Origin: Sphagnum magellanicum
Taxonomy: Eukaryota > Streptophyta > Sphagnopsida > Sphagnales > Sphagnaceae
Reading direction: 5' to 3'
Assembly: GCA_021904315.1 (NCBI GenBank)
Contig: CM038915.1
Coordinates: 2,542,001-2,606,000, forward strand
DNA length: 64,000 bases
Positions 24,950 to 34,806 of the stretch are shown here, piece by piece. The notes below the pieces were generated by a model, which saw only the letters and a program-made list of their open reading frames with translations, was not told where the DNA came from and ran no database searches. Every line of letters begins with the position of its first letter. Position 1 is the first letter of the stretch. The position numbers and the translations under genes are program-made.

Positions 24950-25104
24950 GAACCCCTTGCGAACCCCCCACCATCGCATCCCTCTTTGCATCTGCATACG
25001 TTACTTAAACCAAAGCCCTAAACCCTTTAACTTCCTCCTACATTAGCGAAGCGCCCGACTTCGCAACCCTTTAACTTTGTGAACCTAACAGCATTTTAAA
25101 GACC
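24950..25104. repeat. CACTA internal direct repeat, copy A
   Basis: Contains catcgcatccctctttgc, gcatacgttacttaaacc, ttagcgaagcgcccgac and ttcgcaacccttt. It matches copies B (31469-31661) and C (31662-31893). Copy A breaks off after the agcatt block. Copies A and B overlap for about 85 bp and bracket the foreign insert. Confidence 0.85.
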
Positions 25105-26340
25105 AAAACCCAAAACCAAAGAAAATTTTAATTATTTTAATTTGGAGTATACCTAATTTATGGATTTGTTTGAGCAAGAGTTCTCTTTGTTTCCCTTGGT
25201 GTGATCTGGACCGTCCAAAATTCGTGCGGGTAACTACTGTCTAATTCTGACCATCCACGTTTTGACCATCCATTGTGAAATTTGATCTGACGCTCCAGAT
25301 TTCGAAGCGTGTTTGATCTGACGGTCCAAAATGTGACCCTTGTTGTGTGTCTTGTTCCTTATCCTTTCCCCGAACTTCGCAGTTGCCGTTGTCGTCGTCG
25401 TTAGAGGAGGAGGAGCTGGTGGTGATGCTGTAGAGGATGACCGTTAATTCGAAACCTCCCTCTTTCTCCCCTAGTCCGTAACTCGAACTGTCAGTCCAAA
25501 ACCTCTCTTTCATTTTAAGATGCAGCTGGACTGACATCTGAGGAAGTTGAGGAAGTAGAATTTGACACAGGGTTGTTTGCTTCTGCTTGAGATCTTGACA
25601 GTGCACCTATGTGCATTCAGCGAAAAGAACTCACAAATCAGATCTCAGGCGCAGTTCCCCTGAACAATTCCCAGATGAGATCTTCTTGCTAGAAAGAGCT
25701 TGTGATGATCAGAACATGGCAGCAGAATTACCTGAGTCCAGCTCATTTGGCAATTGCTATTTTGGGTTCCAGCCAAGCCTTTTCTTGACATTGCTCTTGG
25801 GGGTAGCTGGAGGCTCTGTCTCTTTGTCTCTGTGTGTTTTGTTCATGTCTTTTGAGCTTTTGAGGCCTCTCTGAACTTGCGTGGGAGAGAAGATGTCGTT
25901 GTTTTGTAGCAACAGCAGATAGACAACAGACATATAACAGACAGGTAGTAGCATTGCTGTTTGTTTTTGTATGATTTTTACCAAGCCTCAGATGCGCGGA
26001 AACATACATCGGAGGTCGACGGAGATGGATCGCTTGAATCGGGCTCAATAGAGAACGACAGTGCATTTTTTGAGAGGCTGGATTTTCTCGAATAGAGGTG
26101 GAGAGAGCGAAGCCTGGGAAGAGATTCTGAAGCGAAATTTCATGAGACGACCGGACCACATTATCCCTGTGCACTGATGTTGTCATTCACTTGTGGCCTC
26201 TCAGAGATGCAGGAGAGGAAATGGGTTGAGAGGCTCAAGAGCTTCTATGGTGGTGCTCCGCAAGTTGAGAGACTAGCGTTCTCCACTGTTGTGTAAACAC
26301 ATGCATGGACGTATGATGATCTTCTATGTCATGCAGAAAT

Positions 26341-29151
26341 TATTCTCCAGCAGGCTCATGAGGATGATAGTCGTAGTACTTTGCAGTTGGATAGCTGGGG
26401 ACTCTTGCTCAACTCCACTGGTAAGCTGGTATGCTTACCATAAGAATAGCCTTCTCTGCAAACAGTAGCTATAATTTGCATCAAATCCGAACAGACAAAG
26501 TTCTTTGATCTATGGAGCCTTGTGTCAATAGGAAAATTATCTTGCTGGTGGGTTAGACCGAGCATTCAACTTCCTCCTCTTCATGTTGTTGTGGTATGGT
26601 GTAAAAAAGCTGGATTCAAAGACACAAGGAGCAGCAGGCAAGTTGTGCATGTTTGTAGATACTGTGTCATCCTTCTTCTTCCTGCACATGAACCGCATCA
26701 CTCCTAAATGTTTGCAGGAACACAATCAATGGATCTTAATGGGCTTTTGGTGAATTTCCTCATGCTAACCCATCTGATGTGCTGGTATGACCAGGGAAAC
26801 AGGTAAAGCTGCTGAAGCTTCAGGGGATTGACATGCCTGTTATCACCAGTGTGGTTCAAGTATGTGGTATGTAAGCACATCCAAGTTTTGTTTATGAGTT
26901 TTCTGTTTGTGCTAGCTGTGTCATGTACATGTTATGTTTGCCTTCTTCTATTCATGTGCATGTCTGTGCATCTATTTGAGATCTTTCAACCACAAAAACA
27001 TTTGCTCCTCCACTCAATCCCCTACCATCCCATAACCTTAGATCCCCCAATTTAAAGCCAGCTATGGAGTCCATGGAGACAAGTGGTATGTGGAGGCTGC
27101 AACCTGATCCAGACCAAACAAATCTTGATGTTTTCTCGTGGTCAACCTTAAAGAGTTTTGCCCTGGCCAGTGGCAATCCATATGATTCTATTGAATTGGG
27201 ATAACAGTTCCTCAAATTTCTTTAACTTGCAGCTGAAACACTGGAAATAGAAGGTGTCCACTTGGATGGCGTGCAGATAATGGCTTCAACAAATGATCAT
27301 ATCACAAACTTGTTGTCCATATCACAGATTTCAAGGGTGGGAATTCTACCTCCTTTTCATGGCTACTCAGTCAAGAGTTTCTTTTTCTTTTTTGAGTGTC
27401 TGGGCTGATTCATACTATGCCTGGAATATCAAAAAAAGGATAATTTAACAAGTGCAACTTGTGTTGCTGGATTTGACAGGGAACAAAAGGACCAGTGTTG
27501 ATAGTACAGTGTCCTTCAAAATATCAGAACCGAGGACTGCAAGTCTATGCTGCCAAGCCCGTGAATATAGATGGCTCTTACATATCTGTACATAGTGAAC
27601 CTGCACATGTAGCGGTTGTTGATGTTAGTGAATCAAGCACTGGTATGATGGCAAGACACCTTTGCCTTTTCCCATCCCTTTCATCTTGGAACATTCATAG
27701 TTGTCTCTATCTAGAAATTGAAGTTTGGTCCATGGTTGGATTAACTCTTTGCTTATGTTTAGGAGACTACTGATGAGAAAAGGTTTGCAGCTATTGGTAT
27801 AAAGAGGGCACAAGGTGTTTTACTTCTGCCCTGTATATACTGTGGACAGATCCAAGTACTTCAGTTTTGATGGTCCTTACTATGGCAATACCTGTTGCCC
27901 AAATATCTTGGTCCATGCTATTTCCATCACGTGGCTCTACAGCTGTGGTAGTGGTTGGCCAGGTGCTTGGCTGGATATTGGGTTGGTTGACATTGCAACT
28001 TCTGGCCACAAGGTATGTCAATAACTTATCTCAAGTAGAATCTTGTGAACTCATGCCTTAGTCTTGTGAACTACACTACTTATGTGGTGTATATATATTG
28101 AGCATTCATCCAACATTTTAGAATTAACACACACAGGAATACTCATCAGATGTTTCCTGTTGTAAATGCTTCTCATACTAGCAAACCTGGATAGAGTTCT
28201 CAATCACTACTTTTGCATTCATAGTCCTTTCCTTCAGTCCTAACCAAACATGTTGTTACAGGTACATGTGTCACATTGTTGAAGGGGAAAATGATGGCAA
28301 GTGGGATTGGAAGATTTGGAAACCATGTGCAGCATTTGTTGCTGTAGTCTTAGTGTCATTCCTGTCTTGGACACAGGTACTTGGTCCTAGGCCATCTCCG
28401 AAAGCTTCCAGGTATGGGAGTCGAATCTTGCCAAGGGAGAGTTGAGCCAGAGCAGCTTGGGCTCAAGATCTGAAATGCAATTTGACCTTAGAAGGTGGGA
28501 TGTATTTTGTTCAAATCAGAAGGATTTGTGATCAATGTAGGTTGCGTATAGAGTGTGCCCAAGATATGACAGTCTTACAACACCAAGCAAGAGAAGTATA
28601 GTTGCTAGTGTGTATGCAAGCACACAAGGCTGTTTGTTGTGTTCATGTGAAATGGTTGAAAGAGGCTGCCTGTGACAGGCATTGATGTCATGCAGGCAGA
28701 ACTTGTGGCCCAGACCACTTGGAGGTGCCAAGAGAAAACAGAGATGGTTGGTTCCTGGAAGGCCAAGATTTATGACATGCACAATGTGCAGGTTGGTGTT
28801 TCTTATTTGTAGCTTTCAAGTCAGATCTATGTGAACTTTTCTGGAGATAAACATGGTCTGGAAATGTGGAAGAATCTGATTAAATGATGAATGCACTGTG
28901 AGTTTATGTACTATTATAGTGAGCTTATATTTTGGTTTCCCAAATGTATGCCAATTTGGTTCATGTACAGTTGAGTATAAGGTCTAGAAGAGTAGATGGT
29001 GTAAATCAATGTAGCAACATGTGCTTTTTAGTAGTAGATGGTGTAAATCAATGCAGCAACATGTGCTTTTTAGTTGGAATACTGCCTCATACTCTAAGAT
29101 GGTTTCATGCAGGTGGGTGGTGCCCAATACGCTAAGATTTGGAGCAATGGA
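26341..29151 (+). CDS. Unrecognised multi-exon membrane-protein gene inside the CACTA element
   Basis: I do not recognise the family. Successive exons with good splice sites stay open. Segments: about 26341-26419 (EIILQQAHEDDS, LDSWGLLLNSTG); 26803-26860 (KLLKLQGIDMPVITSVV); 27233-27336 (ETLEIEGVHLDGVQIMASTN); 27480-27641 (GTKGPVLIVQCPSKYQNRG, VYAAKPVNIDGSYISVHSEP, HVAVVDVSES); 27762-27811 (TTDEKRFAAIGIKRAQ); 27849-28011, two hydrophobic helices (VLMVLTMAIPVAQ and VVVVGQVLGWILGWLTLQLL); 28261-28375 (CHIVEGENDGKWDWKIWK, then hydrophobic AFVAVVLVSFLSW); 28697-28789 (ELVAQTTWRCQEKTEMVG); 29113-29151 (GGAQYAKIWSNGCGC, stop). The 5' start is unclear; open frames at 25611-25874 and 26208-26284 may be earlier exons. 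Preserved introns point to DNA-level capture rather than a retrocopy. Confidence 0.6.
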
Positions 29152-29390
29152 TGCGGTTGTTGAGAGCAATCCTCTTTGTTCCTTTCCTATATCTCCTTCC
29201 TTCTTTTTTCTATTTTTTTCAAAATTGTCAAGTTCCTTTATTTACCATGTAAATGCCTTTTCTTTAGTCTTTTTAAATAATTGTAAATTTTTGTAAATGC
29301 CATGTATGTGTAACTCTTAGTTTGTTTTTCATTTCAAAGCTATGTTATCAGATTGATTGGTTTTTTGTAATGTTTGTTATAAAATATAAT

Positions 29391-30092
29391 TTATAAGGAA
29401 TAATTTCAGAAATTCATTTCAATATGAGCTCGCTTGCATGTCTAATTTTTGATGTTCATAGATGAGGCCCCAAGAACATTGTTTTTTAGTTGATTGGTTA
29501 GACAATGTTTCTGGGGGCTAGGTTTCGCCTAGTGCTTGTTAATAGTTTGGTTGGCTGATTGGTCACTGAACTTATTGGCAAGCCCTTATGTCATGACATC
29601 ATGCATGCAATTTAATCTTAACAAATTGATGCTCAGGTGAAATAGATTTCTTAAATTTTAATGAACATTGAAACTTATAAACATTTATTAAATTATTTGT
29701 TTAAAAATAACATATATAGAGAAAATGAATTTGTAAATTAATTTATAAGGAATAATTTTAGAAATTCATTTCAATATAAGCTCGCTTGCATGTATAATTT
29801 TTGATGTTCATAGATGAGGCCCCAAGAACATTGTTTTTTAGCTGATTGGTTAGACAATGTTTCTAGGAGCTAGGTTTTGTCTAATGCTTATTAATAGTTT
29901 GGTTGGCTGATTGGTCATTGAACTTGTTGGCAAGCCTTTATGTCATGACATCATGCATGCAATTTAATCTTAACAAATTGATGCTCAGGTGAAATGAATT
30001 TCTTAAATTTTAACGAACATTGGAAATTATAAACATTTATTAAATTATTTGTTTAAAAATAACATATATAAAGAAAATGAATTTGTGTTCTA
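29391..30092. repeat. Tandem duplication, 352-bp period
   Basis: Two consecutive copies start with ttataaggaataattt (29391 and 29743) and continue through gaggccccaagaacattg, catgacatcatgcatgcaat and aaaataacatatata. They differ by scattered substitutions. The unit is non-coding and lies just downstream of the acquired gene. Confidence 0.9.
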
Positions 30093-31440
30093 AAATGTTT
30101 CATATGTTTATAAGTTTTCAACAGTTTATATCCTAGTTTATAAAATAAAGGATAATTTATGGCAATTTTCCTTTTAGAGTAATCTTTTAATGTTTTTTAA
30201 AATTGTGGATTGACATCTCTTGACAATTCTTGACGAATTGTATGACATTATTGACCTTTTGATCAATTTTGATTGAGGTCTATACGAGTCGATTGACATT
30301 TAAAAGGTGTCCACCTTCAATGTAAAAAAATACATCATTGTATAACTTTCTTGATTTTTTTATAGTTAGCATCTTTGTTTATAAAAGAAAGAAAAGTGGT
30401 ATAATCATTTTTTTTTAGAATAATTTTTTTATGTTTTTAAAATTATGACATGACACCTCTTTAAAAGTTATATGGCTTTATTGACCTTCGAATCGATCTT
30501 TATCATGGTATTTGTGAATAAATTGACTTTTAAGAAGTGTTCGCCTTTAATTCGTAAGTTAATTAATTTTTTATTTTAAGACCTTAGGCTATTTAGACAT
30601 TTTATTAAAAGATTTAAAAAATAATGCATGGTCATTTTGGTGAGCCTTAAAACTATTTGTAATGCTTACAAGTGGTTTAATATTTAAAAAAGAGTGAAAT
30701 GTTTGTAAATAACATTCGTAGGACAAAGAAGTTTTATAAGTGTATTTCATTCATTAAATAGTAATATAATAGGTGTAGTCACATGTCATCAAAGTAAACA
30801 CTTCAAGAAGGTTTTAAAAATAAACTTAGAACATTCAAGATTTTTTAATTGCACTAAAATTGGAGTTGTATCTCTGTTGCCAACTAAGTTTTACAGTAAG
30901 CATTGATGATAAGGAAAATTTCTAATTTACATAATTAAAAATGTAAGGATGTTTTTTAAAAGTTTATAAATTTTTTTTTTCTAAGTTTGTTTATACTTGT
31001 TCATTACTATTCAACGAATGTCTTTTACAAAGTTAAGAAAATGATAAAAGAATAAAAGAAAATATACTAGCACAAATTGAAATAAATAAGAAAAATGATA
31101 GATAGGAAATAAATAAATAAAAAGAAACAAATAAAAGAAGAGGTAAAATTAAGAAATAAGATAGAAAAAGATAAGAAACATTGAGTAAGGAAAAAGGAAA
31201 AAAAAAGAAGGATTAAGGAAAAAGAGGGGAGGATGGAAATAAGGGGAAAAAATGTTTTTAAAAAAATTTAAAAAAAGATTAAAAAAAATACAAAAAGATA
31301 AATGAGAAGGAAAAATTTAAAGTGGAATAGTGTATTAAGTAGATGGTAGTAATGACATTTGAAAAGAAATAAAAAACACTAATGAATTAAAACCCATGAG
31401 TGCCTAGTATTTTGGAAATAGCCACTTTCAACTAACCCCT
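30093..31440. other. AT-rich DNA within the insert
   Basis: No coding region is seen. The stretch is rich in A and T runs; 31060-31330 is almost pure purine on the plus strand (repeated aaataa, aagaaa, aaaaag). Confidence 0.6.
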
Positions 31441-31468
31441 ACCCCCATAATGAATTTGTAAAAAATAA

Positions 31469-31893
31469 AAACCTACATTAGTGAAGCACTTGACTTCGCA
31501 ACCCTCTAACTTTGCGAAACTAATAGCATTGCACGGCCTTTGCGATGCAGGATATAACACAAGTTGCAATGCGGGTTACATCGCAAGCCCTGAATTGTCG
31601 AAAGTCCTTAAGCTAGAACGGAATCCCTTGAAGGTGTAGTGAAATCTTTCTGGGGGCCCCACCGTCGCATCCCTCTTCGCATCTGCATACGTTACTTAAA
31701 CTAAAGCCCTAAACACTTTAACTTCCTCCTACATTAGCGAAGCGCCCAACTTCGCAACCCTCTAACTTTGCGAAACTAATAGCATTGCATGGCCTTTGCG
31801 ATGCAGGTTACATCGCAAGCCCTGAATTGTCGAAAGTCCTTAAGCTGGAACGGAATCCTTTAAAGGTGTAGTGAAATCTTTCTGGGGGTCTAG
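31469..31893. repeat. CACTA internal direct repeats, copies B and C
   Basis: Copy B (31469-31661) and copy C (31662-31893) share ttcgcaaccctctaactttg, cctttgcgatgcagg, catcgcaagccctgaattg and agtgaaatctttctgggg. Copy C has the full 5' part also present in copy A. The array immediately precedes the plus-strand transposon gene and probably includes its promoter. Confidence 0.9.
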
Positions 31894-31989
31894 ACTAGAG
31901 TAGGACGGCGAGTGAATTTGAATTCATTCTTGGCATTGTTCGAGAATTGTCGAAGGAAAGCTTGGGTAGAGAGGAGGTTGCAGATTGCA

Positions 31990-33720
31990 ATGGCTGGGAT
32001 TAGTGGAGGGAGTTCGGGGTCTAAAGGAGGTGACAACAATGAGGAAAGGTTGAGGAAGATGGTTGCTGATCACTTGAGAGCTTCAGAGTTGTTTGCAATC
32101 GATACTAGGACACCTGAAGGGTTGGCATCCTTGACAGCCATCTTAGGTCAAGCATTGCAAGCAGGGCTGATTGTTGGGGAAGCACAAAGAGAGGAGGAGG
32201 CAAGGAAGGCTGCAGAAGCCAGGGTAGTAGAGAAGAAGAGAAAGAGAGATGAAAGAGCAACAACAGGAGCTCTTTCACTTAGAACTCTCGAGAAGAAAAG
32301 GAGAAAGGATGAGAGGGATGCCATCAGAAAGGAGAAGCTCGACCTGAAGAAGAAGGAGGAAGAGAGGAAGAAGCTCCCTCTGATAACATTGGCAAAGGAG
32401 GGAATTCCAATCGAGTTGGCATACACTGGGGCCAAGAGCACCATTAGGCACATTGTCTCCACCAACTTTGCACGAGGAGTTGAATGGGGCACTCTCTCAA
32501 AGGCAGAGCAAAAGAGAGTGATAAATCAGGTCAAGGGAACATTTCGAAATGGAGGAGAGCTTGATTCACAATGGATTGCAAACAAGATCTCCAATTCAAT
32601 GTCTCAAGCAAGATACCACGACAGGATGAAGATTCATGTTCACCTGAGAGACCTGAATGTGTACAGGAACTTAGAGAGGCCGCTTCAGTTCTCAGAAGAC
32701 ATCTGGAATGCCTTCTACTAGTCTGAAGTGCAATTGAAAGCAGCAAGGCAGCTGAAGGAGATCACAGAGCAACTAGCCAAGGCCAAGAAGGCAAGAGAGT
32801 TGGGGACGTCTGACCGTGACCTGAAGGCATTAGAGCTGAAGCTTGTTGAATGCCAATCAGTGGTGGATGAGGTTGGTGATCCACCATTGAAGTTCCTCAA
32901 GGCAGCAGAGCGAGTGAAACTGGTTCCACCCACCACCCACAGGCTAGGGCAAGGTGGCATTCCCGGCCTCAAAGCAGCATTTGTAAGTACCCTCCCTCTC
33001 CTCCATTTCTTTCCTGCAAAGATTCGAATAAAGTTGAGTTTCTGTCGAGCCAAATAGTTTCTGTTTACGATACCTTTGTGATGCGAATCGCATCACAAAG
33101 ATATGATGGGATTTGTTTCACAAACTGCTTCACAAGTTTCAATATGCGAAGGTCTGCGCTTCGCAAAAGTGGTCGAAGACTTTAATAAATTCTTTATGCG
33201 TTTTTATTGACCTATTGTATTATGGGGACAGTACAAGAGGTACAAGAGGAAGATCACAGCTACAGAAATGACAATGGGCCAGGAGCATGGCAAGGAGCAT
33301 TTTTTTGAACATGTTGATGCACTATTGGTGAGTGGGTTTGGTTGGGATTCAATTTCTGTTTGTGTTGAGATTGTTTTCATTTGAATCATGATTTTCATTT
33401 ATGGTGTTGATTAAGCTTTGCATGTTGAAATGCAGGCATCTAAGGGTGAGAGTGAGAGCTCCCAGGGCAACAGTGATGAGGAGGAAAGAGGCGCTAGCAT
33501 TGTTCCCAGTGCTACCACTAGCAGTGGACCCAGTTCATTTGCTAGTCGAAATGCAGGTTTTGCAGGGGGCAAAGATAAAGAGGATAGGGAGGAGGACGAG
33601 GACGAGGGGCAGGGGGACGATGACGAGAGGGAGGAGGATGAGCAGCCTCCCCTTCCACCAGAGAACACTAGGAAGAAACATTCAAGGAAGAAATCCAAGA
33701 GGGGAAGGAAGTTTAGATAG
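31990..33720 (+). pseudogene. Second CACTA protein (TnpA-like), one in-frame stop
   Basis: Exons 31990 (or 31912)-32982, 33232-33327 and 33436-33720 join in phase at GT-AG sites. The protein is highly charged: an N-terminal Gly/Ser patch, a Lys/Arg/Glu-rich coiled-coil-like stretch (KKRKRDERA, KKRRKDERDAIRKEKL), a globular block (LAYTGAKSTIRHIVSTNFA, LSKAEQKRVINQVKGTF, SQWIANKISNSMSQARYHD), a second helical stretch, and a C-terminal acidic/basic tail (REEDEDEGQGDDDE, KKHSRKKSKRGRKFR). Position and charge fit the TnpA-type partner that binds subterminal repeats; I see no closer family match. A TAG at 32719-32721 splits exon 1, while the same frame stays open on both sides. ATG 31990 has the better start context. 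Confidence 0.7.
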
Positions 33721-34021
33721 AGAGCTAGTGTGTTAGATACCCAAGGGTTGCAAACCCTTTTACATTGTAAATTTTGAAATTTTGATATAGATTTTATTTT
33801 TTGCGGCCCAAAGTGACTCCAAATGAATATAAACCCTGCTTCCAAAATAAGAATACAGTGCCATGCTCTTGCGACACACAGTGGATCTCAAAAACATTTG
33901 CGAGTCATAATTCTCCGCAACACTGCAAAAGCCAAAAGACCAAATATACCATGTCACAGACATCGTTACACTCTTACGGGTAAAATCATTCCAGAACAAG
34001 TTTGCGAAATCATAGATTTAA

Positions 34022-34580
34022 CAAACTTTTAGCGGCATTTTGAGAATCCCAAAATGTTTGTGTTAGATCTTATATCGGAAACCGATAGACTTTTGAGTCG
34101 ATTCGCTAAGTCGTTGTGGTGATGGGTTTGTTGCAAATAGTTTCCGATGTAATGTTAATCGCAAACTTTTAGCGGCATTTTGAAAATCCCAAAATATTTG
34201 CGTTAGATCTTATATCGGAAACCGATAGACTTTTGAGTCGTTCGCTAAGTCGTTGCGGTGATGGGTTTGCTGCAAATAGTTTCCGATGTAATGTTAATTG
34301 CAAACTTTTAGCGGCATTTTGAAAATCCCAAAATGTTTGCGTTAGATCTTATATCGGAAACCGATAGACTTTTGAGTCGGTTCGCTAAGTCATTGCGGTG
34401 ATGGGTTTGCTGCAAATAGTTTCCGATGTAATGTTAATCGCAAACTTTTAGCGGCATTTTGAAAATCCCAAAATGTTTGCGTTAGATCTTATATCGGAAA
34501 CCAATAGACTTTTGAGTCGGTTCGTTAAATTGTTGCGGTGATGGGTTTGTTGCAAATAGTTTCCGATGTAATGTTAATTG
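34022..34580. repeat. Four tandem copies of a 140-bp unit near the CACTA right end
   Basis: Units begin at 34022, 34162, 34301 and 34441 with caaacttttagcggcatttt. Each contains tcttatatcggaaacc, agacttttgagtcg and tagtttccgatgtaatgtta. Within each unit, atcggaaac and gtttccgat form an inverted pair. The array ends about 220 bases inside the right terminus, where CACTA elements carry subterminal binding repeats. Confidence 0.93.
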
Positions 34581-34806
34581 CAGACAATGGATAGAAGCAA
34601 TTATAATCGAAAAAGTTTTGCGATTGTATCAAGTTCGGGAGTTGCGAAGGACTTGCGATTGTACGGGTGTGAATGTTATGGTATTGCAAAAGCTTAAGAG
34701 TTTGCAAGGAATTATGGTTCACAACAGCGAGATTTCGGAAACATCTTTTTTTGTTGTTCGCGATGATATTTGGATCGCAAAATAGCCCCCTGTTGTTGTA
34801 GTGATT

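Larger units (their letters stand above)
25105..31468. other. About 6.4-kb insert within the CACTA element
   Basis: This block separates two copies of the element's own repeat and lacks the TCGCAA-type motifs of its surroundings. It starts with promoter-like GC-richer DNA (about 25200-25600), contains a multi-exon gene (to about 29151), then a 352-bp tandem duplication and AT-rich, A-run-rich DNA. Its content and flanking direct repeats mark it as acquired sequence, captured by the transposon or inserted into it. Confidence 0.7.
19111..34803. mobile_element. CACTA (En/Spm) DNA transposon, about 15.7 kb, with acquired DNA
   Basis: The left end reads CACTACTACA and the right end TGTTGTAGTG, which inverted is CACTACAACA. 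Both ends are flanked by the trinucleotide ATT (19108-19110 and 34804-34806), the 3-bp duplication made by CACTA transposases. Inside are a tnp2-type transposase (minus, near the left end) and a charged second protein (plus, near the right end), the usual two-gene CACTA layout with divergent transcription. Subterminal DNA is full of TCGCAA/TTGCGA motifs on both sides. Extra cargo consists of a SET-like coding segment and an unrelated multi-exon gene. Both transposon genes have an in-frame stop, so this copy is probably non-autonomous as it stands. Confidence 0.88.
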
